Notes under the pieces: model-generated
What the model saw: the letters and a program-made list of their open reading frames with translations, nothing else
What the model was told of the DNA's origin: nothing
Databases searched by the model: none
In this document: piece by piece, positions 60,382 to 64,000 of the stretch
Numbering within the stretch: the first letter of the stretch is position 1
Layout: each line of letters begins with the position of its first letter
Program-made: the position numbers and the translations under genes
Origin: Pseudonocardia autotrophica
Lineage (GTDB): Bacteria; Actinomycetota; Actinomycetes; Mycobacteriales; Pseudonocardiaceae
Direction: 5' to 3'
Assembly (NCBI RefSeq): GCF_003945385.1
Contig: NZ_AP018920.1
Coordinates: 1,736,001-1,800,000 of the forward strand
DNA length: 64,000 bases

Positions 60382-61965
60382 ATGAGTGACACCCGCACGA
60401 CCAGCGCACCCTCCGAGGAACTGGCGTACCGCGGGCCCGCGCACACCGGGGCGCCCCGGCTGACCGGTCTGGCCGGGCTGCACGGCGTCCGCACGGTGAC
60501 CGACGCGGAGGTCCGCGAGCACGAGCGCTTCGACACCCCGGATCTGCGGCTGTCCGCCGCCGGCATCGAACTCGTCGTCGAACGGGTCGTGCCGGACCGG
60601 GCGAGCCCCCGGCCCGGCACCGCGGCCTGGGTGCTGCGGCTCCCGGACGGTGAGCCCGATGACGAGCTGCGCATCGACCTGCCGGAACCGCAGGTGGAGG
60701 GTGCCGACACCGGGTGCGTCCCGGACGAGATCGATCTGCTGGTCCGGCGGGTGCGCGGGGACGGGGTGCTGGGCCCGGTCGGCCGGGTGCACGTGGTGCG
60801 GGCCGTCGAGCAGCTGCACGACGCCGCCGGTCGCGAGCTGGCGCTGCTGCGCCGCGACCAGGTCCGGGTCGCCACCCTCGGCGCGTCCACCGCGGTGGAG
60901 AGCTGGACCGAGACCGTCGTACGCCCCGGTGCCGCGCCGACGGCGCTGCTGCAGCAGCTCGACGAGGCGCTGCGCAGCACCGGACTGAGCCGCGGACCGG
61001 GCATCGCCCACCGCCGGCTCGGCGAGCTGCTCGCCGTCTCCGGCGCGGCGGAGCCGCCGCGGCGGACCGGCCGGCGGGGCAGCGCCGGCGCGGTGCTGCT
61101 CGGCTACCTGGGCGAGCAGGTCGACACGCTGACGGCCTGGGAGCGGGACCTGCGCGAGGACGTGCCGGACGCGGTGCACCAGATGCGGGTCACCGCCCGG
61201 CGGGCCCGCAGCGCCCTGCGCACCTACCGCAGGCTGCTGGAGGGCCCCCGGGCGGCGCACCTGATCGCCGAGCTGCAATGGCTGGGGCGTGCGCTCGCCG
61301 GGGAGCGGGACGCCGAGGTGCAGCAGGAGCGCCTCGACGCCCGGCTCGCCGAGCTGGAACCGGAGCTGCTGCTCGGGCCGGTGCAGGCCGCCGTCACCCG
61401 GCACTTCGCCCGGACCCGCGCCGAGACCGGTGCGGCCGTGCTGGAGGTCGTCGACGGCGAGCGGTACGCCGCGCTGAAGGGCGCACTGCGCAGGCTGCTG
61501 GCCGATCCGCCGCTGTCCTCGCGGGCGGAGCGCCCGGCCGGACGGACGATGCCCGCGATGGCCGGGCGCACCGCCCGGAAACTGGACCGCCGGATGGAAC
61601 GCGCACTGGGCGACCTGGAGGCCGGTCAGGTGGCGCCGCTGTCGCTGCACGACGCCCGCAAGACCGGCAAGCAGCTCCGGTACGCCACCGAGGTGATCCG
61701 GCCGGTCGCCGGCTCGGACGCGCGGCGGTTCGCGAAGCGGCTCAAGCGGGTGCAGCGGGTGCTGGGCGACCACCAGGACGTCGTCGTCTCCCGGGACCTG
61801 CTGCGCACCCTCGGTGCCCGCGCCGGCGCGGAGAACGGCAACGGTTTCACCTTCGGGGTGCTGCACGGCCGGGACACCGCCCGGATGCTGGAGCTGGAGC
61901 GGCGGCTGCCCGGCGTCTGGAAGGAGGTGTGGACGTCGCGGGCCCGGCGCTGGATGCGCGGCTAG
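60382..61965 (+). CDS. CYTH and CHAD domain-containing protein
   Basis: Protein of 527 residues. The N-terminal 200 residues are a CYTH (triphosphate tunnel) domain: HERFDTPDLRLSAAGIELVVER and WVLRLPDGEPDDELRIDLPE. The usual ExExK opening motif is missing, so triphosphatase activity is doubtful. Residues 230-527 are a CHAD helical domain with DAVHQMRVTARRARSALRTYRRLL and LHDARKTGKQLRYATEVIRPV plus KRVQRVLGDHQD, whose basic residues bind polyphosphate. A polyphosphate-associated role is likely. Ten nt before the PHP gene. Confidence 0.88.
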   Translation: MSDTRTTSAPSEELAYRGPAHTGAPRLTGLAGLHGVRTVTDAEVREHERFDTPDLRLSAAGIELVVERVVPDRASPRPGTAAWVLRLPDGEPDDELRIDLPEPQVEGADTGCVPDEIDLLVRRVRGDGVLGPVGRVHVVRAVEQLHDAAGRELALLRRDQVRVATLGASTAVESWTETVVRPGAAPTALLQQLDEALRSTGLSRGPGIAHRRLGELLAVSGAAEPPRRTGRRGSAGAVLLGYLGEQVDTLTAWERDLREDVPDAVHQMRVTARRARSALRTYRRLLEGPRAAHLIAELQWLGRALAGERDAEVQQERLDARLAELEPELLLGPVQAAVTRHFARTRAETGAAVLEVVDGERYAALKGALRRLLADPPLSSRAERPAGRTMPAMAGRTARKLDRRMERALGDLEAGQVAPLSLHDARKTGKQLRYATEVIRPVAGSDARRFAKRLKRVQRVLGDHQDVVVSRDLLRTLGARAGAENGNGFTFGVLHGRDTARMLELERRLPGVWKEVWTSRARRWMRG

Positions 61966-61968
61966 CCT
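61963..61968 (+). promoter_or_regulatory. -10 element of the PHP gene overlapping the CHAD stop codon
   Basis: TAGCCT ends 7 nt before GTG 61976; its TAG is the stop of the CHAD gene. Confidence 0.5.
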
Positions 61969-61975
61969 GACCCGG

Positions 61976-63019
61976 GTGAGCGAACCCCGCGACGCCGTGG
62001 CCGACCTGCGGCGGATCGCGTTCCTGCTGGAACGGGCCGGTGAGTCGACCTACCGGGTCCGGGCGTTCCGCACGGCGGCGGCCGCGCTGCGCGGCCGGGA
62101 CCCCGACGAGCTCCGCCGGCTGCACGCCTCCGGCGGGCTGACCGAGTTGCGCGGCGTCGGCGAGGTCACCGCGCGCTGTGTCGGTGAGTCGGTGTCCGGT
62201 GAGGAGCCGGTGTACCTGCGCCGGCTGGAGGACGCGGTGGCCAGGGCCGACGCCGACGGCGTCCCGCTGGCCGACGCCGCGCAGCGGCTGCGGGAGTCGC
62301 TGCGCGGGGACTGCCACAGCCACACCGACGCCTCCGACGGCGGCTCGCCGCTCGCCGAGATGGCCGAGACCGCGATCGGGCTCGGCCACGACTACCTCGT
62401 CGTCACCGACCACTCGCCGCGGCTCACCGTGGCGAACGGGCTCTCCGCCGAGCGGCTGCGCCACCAGCTCGACGACGTCGCGGCGTTGAACGAGCGGATC
62501 GGGGCCACCGGGTCCGGCTTCCGGGTGCTCACCGGGATCGAGGTCGACATCCTCGACGACGGCGGACTCGACCAGTCCGAGGAGCTGCTGGCACGGCTGG
62601 ACGTCGTGGTGGCCAGCGTGCACTCGAAGCTGCGGATGCCGCGCGCGGAGATGACCGAGCGGATGCTCGCCGCGGTCGCGAACCCGCACGTCGACGTACT
62701 CGGGCACTGCACCGGCCGGATGGTCACCGGCCGCCGCAAGCGCCCGGAGTCCGAGTTCGACGCGCCCCGGGTGTTCGACGCCTGCGCCGAGCACGGGGTG
62801 GCCGTCGAGATCAACTCGCGGCCGGAGCGGCTGGATCCGCCGAAGCGGCTGCTGCGTCTCGCCGTCGAGGCGGGCTGTGACTTCACCATCGACACCGACG
62901 CGCACGCCCCCGGCCAGCTCGACTGGCTCGACCACGGCTGCGCCAGGGCGGTGGCCTGCGGGGTGCCGCCGGAGCGGGTCCGCAACACCCGCGACGCGGC
63001 GGGACTGCTGGGGAGCTGA
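61976..63019 (+). CDS. PHP domain protein (PolX C-terminal type)
   Basis: Protein of 347 residues. The first 100 residues are a PolX-like helix-hairpin-helix domain (TYRVRAFRTAAAALRG, LTELRGVGEVTARCV). The PHP phosphoesterase domain begins DCHSHTDASDGGSPLAEM and includes YLVVTDHSPRL, EVDILDDGGLD, VVASVHSKLRM, LGHCTGR, and FTIDTDAHAPGQL, so the trinuclear metal site is complete. The polymerase domain of full PolX is absent. A DNA-end 3'-phosphatase or exonuclease role is possible. Confidence 0.9.
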   Translation: MSEPRDAVADLRRIAFLLERAGESTYRVRAFRTAAAALRGRDPDELRRLHASGGLTELRGVGEVTARCVGESVSGEEPVYLRRLEDAVARADADGVPLADAAQRLRESLRGDCHSHTDASDGGSPLAEMAETAIGLGHDYLVVTDHSPRLTVANGLSAERLRHQLDDVAALNERIGATGSGFRVLTGIEVDILDDGGLDQSEELLARLDVVVASVHSKLRMPRAEMTERMLAAVANPHVDVLGHCTGRMVTGRRKRPESEFDAPRVFDACAEHGVAVEINSRPERLDPPKRLLRLAVEAGCDFTIDTDAHAPGQLDWLDHGCARAVACGVPPERVRNTRDAAGLLGS

Positions 63020-63056
63020 GCCGGGGCCGGGGACGGCCTGTGCCGGCGCGCCGGGG

Positions 63057-63509
63057 TCAGCGCATCTCGAAGTCGGCGAAGTCGAAGCCGGGGGAGACCA
63101 CGCAGCTGACCAGCACCGGATCGTCGCCCAGCGGGACGGCCCGCTGCCACACCCCGGGCGGGACCTCGCGCTGCGGCAGCACGTCCGGCACAGGCGCACC
63201 TGCCGGATCGCCGTCGATGTCCGGCACGCTGGGTGGCCCCAGCCGGAGCGCGGCCGGGGCGCCGGGCTCGTCGGCGTCACCGGCGAGGAGCAGCTCGGCG
63301 TCCGGGCCGGAGTGCCAGCACCACAGCTCGGTCGAGCGCACCCGGTGCCAGCGCCCCGGGGCGTCGAAGAGGTACAGGATCGCGGTCGCCGAGGGCCGCG
63401 GCCCGTACGGCGTGTCGATCGTCAGCGGCGAGGCCCAGGTGCGGCGGTACCAGCCGCCCTCAGGATGCGGTGCGAGATCCAACGCGACAGCGACATCAGG
63501 ACGCGACAC
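63057..63509 (-). CDS. cupin domain protein (DUF985)
   Basis: Protein of 150 residues of the DUF985 cupin family: LAPHPEGGWYRRTW near residue 12, TAILYLFDAPGRWHRVRSTELWCWHSG as the metal-binding strand pair, and VVSPGFDFADFEM at the end. No enzymatic function is established. GTG 63509 is chosen; the frame extends to 63701 through a repeat-rich stretch that is unlikely to be coding. Confidence 0.88.
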   Translation of the reverse strand: MSRPDVAVALDLAPHPEGGWYRRTWASPLTIDTPYGPRPSATAILYLFDAPGRWHRVRSTELWCWHSGPDAELLLAGDADEPGAPAALRLGPPSVPDIDGDPAGAPVPDVLPQREVPPGVWQRAVPLGDDPVLVSCVVSPGFDFADFEMR

Positions 63510-63648
63510 GGGCCCAGCCTCCCACCGCGCGGGCCCTGCACCGCGCAGGGCGCGCGCAATCCGCACCGCGCAGGGAGCGCGCAGTCGGCACCGCGCAGTC
63601 CGCACCGCGCGCAGCTGCGCCGCGCCGCCCTGCGAGCCGCCCTGCAGG

Positions 63649-63715
63649 GTTCGCACGGGATCGCTGCGTTCGCACGAGGTCCGATCCCATGCGAACGCCA
63701 CGAACCCGTGCGAAC
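63649..63715. repeat. 67-bp nested palindrome
   Basis: Concentric dyads: outer GTTCGCACGGG/CCCGTGCGAAC (11-bp arms) and inner GCGTTCGCA/TGCGAACGC (9-bp arms), with 6-nt gaps on both sides. It lies in the 380-bp gap between divergent genes, beside a CACCGCGCAG repeat tract (about 63535-63620). Same 11-6-9/10 layout as the element at 49147-49210. Confidence 0.75.
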
Positions 63716-63889
63716 AGTTGCGGAGGGCGGCGGGGGACTACTCCGCGTGTGCTACGTGGGGGGTGATCTCACTGTGGGTGCACGTCGCCCTGATCGGGGG
63801 AGGCTCGGACGGGTGTTTCCGCTGGCCCCGTTCACCGTCCGCTCGTCTGATGGGACGGACGGTAACGCGAGGGACGGGAGTGAACCACG

Positions 63890-64000
63890 GTGCGGACGAG
63901 GACGCGGACGAGGACGAGGACCGGCCTGGCGGCGCTGACCGTGCTGGCCGCGACGGTGGCGGTGTCGGCGGCGACCACCGTGGTGGGCGCCCCCGCCGCG
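63890..64000 (+). CDS. secreted or membrane protein, 5' end only
   Basis: Partial gene cut by the window edge. GTG 63890 has GGGAG about 10 nt upstream. The first 37 residues are a run of five RT dipeptides followed by a hydrophobic core (LAALTVLAATVAVSAATTVVGAPAA), a typical signal peptide. Nothing can be said of the mature protein. Confidence 0.6.
   Translation, partial: MRTRTRTRTRTGLAALTVLAATVAVSAATTVVGAPAA

Noticed and set aside
58191..61004. A minus-strand open frame of over 900 codons
   Set aside because: It is antisense to the PLP, GlcD-like and CHAD genes and shows only shadow-type composition.

Overview
The window is a gene-dense stretch of a high-GC actinobacterial chromosome, most likely from the Pseudonocardiaceae or a close relative; no search was possible, so this is inference. 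The pointers are the uppP / phosphoglycerate-mutase-like / DUF3090 / SCO1664-type block, an orn gene beside tRNA-His, frequent GTG starts, GTGA overlaps between coupled genes, an IdeR-type iron box and many leaderless promoters (TAnnnT placed 5-8 nt before the start codon). No phage, insertion sequence, rRNA or CRISPR array was seen.

Layout. 0.1-3.3 kb: uppP, histidine phosphatase, DUF3090 and SCO1664-type genes. 3.3-12.5 kb: a HelR/HelD-like RNA polymerase recycling ATPase, an epoxide-hydrolase-type alpha/beta hydrolase, 6-phosphogluconate dehydrogenase, a DUF2127 membrane protein, a flavoprotein with a 12-residue tandem repeat, a threonine-dehydratase-like enzyme and two tandem DinB proteins. 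12.6-19.6 kb: a glycerol regulon, glpF-glpK-glpD plus a small protein on the minus strand, facing an IclR regulator coupled to a second glycerol kinase, with a clear operator between them. 19.6-25.5 kb: a MarR regulator whose upstream region carries three palindromes, a 16-bp minisatellite, an SCO6745-like gene, a TerC protein, a WYL regulator and a PQQ-type sugar dehydrogenase lipoprotein. 25.6-30.5 kb: an MFS exporter / PEP-utilising phosphotransferase / TetR operon preceded by a 22-bp inverted operator pair. 30.5-43.2 kb: mostly housekeeping genes, including asparaginase, three tRNAs, orn, an ATPase, bacterial PH-domain proteins, a HAD phosphatase, an iron-box-controlled sucrase/ferredoxin-like protein and an acyl-CoA synthetase. 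43.3-50.9 kb: a SpeG-like acetyltransferase, a MerR regulator, a siderophore-interacting protein, a TetR regulator with a divergent Baeyer-Villiger-type monooxygenase, menC, and FMN and FAD proteins.

The most interesting segment is 50,960-58,636. Two divergent four-gene operons share a 105-bp promoter region carrying two Fur/Zur-like 7-1-7 boxes. The minus operon encodes a FecCD-type permease, its ATPase, a lipoprotein binding protein and an EntS-like MFS exporter. The plus operon, coupled throughout by GTGA overlaps, encodes a small methyltransferase, a DUF4213/DUF364 (putative heavy-metal chelation) protein, a PduX-like GHMP kinase and a divergent cysteine-synthase-like PLP enzyme. I read this as a complete small-metallophore system: phosphorylate an amino acid, replace the phosphate by PLP chemistry, modify, export, and re-import the metal complex. 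The kinase/PLP pair resembles the logic of SbnI/SbnA in staphyloferrin B synthesis, but the proteins differ and there is no NRPS or NIS synthetase.

58.8-64 kb: a GlcD-like FAD oxidase, a CYTH/CHAD protein, a PolX-type PHP protein, a DUF985 cupin and the start of a secreted protein cut by the window edge. Nothing is called in bases 1-135 except the 5' flank of uppP.
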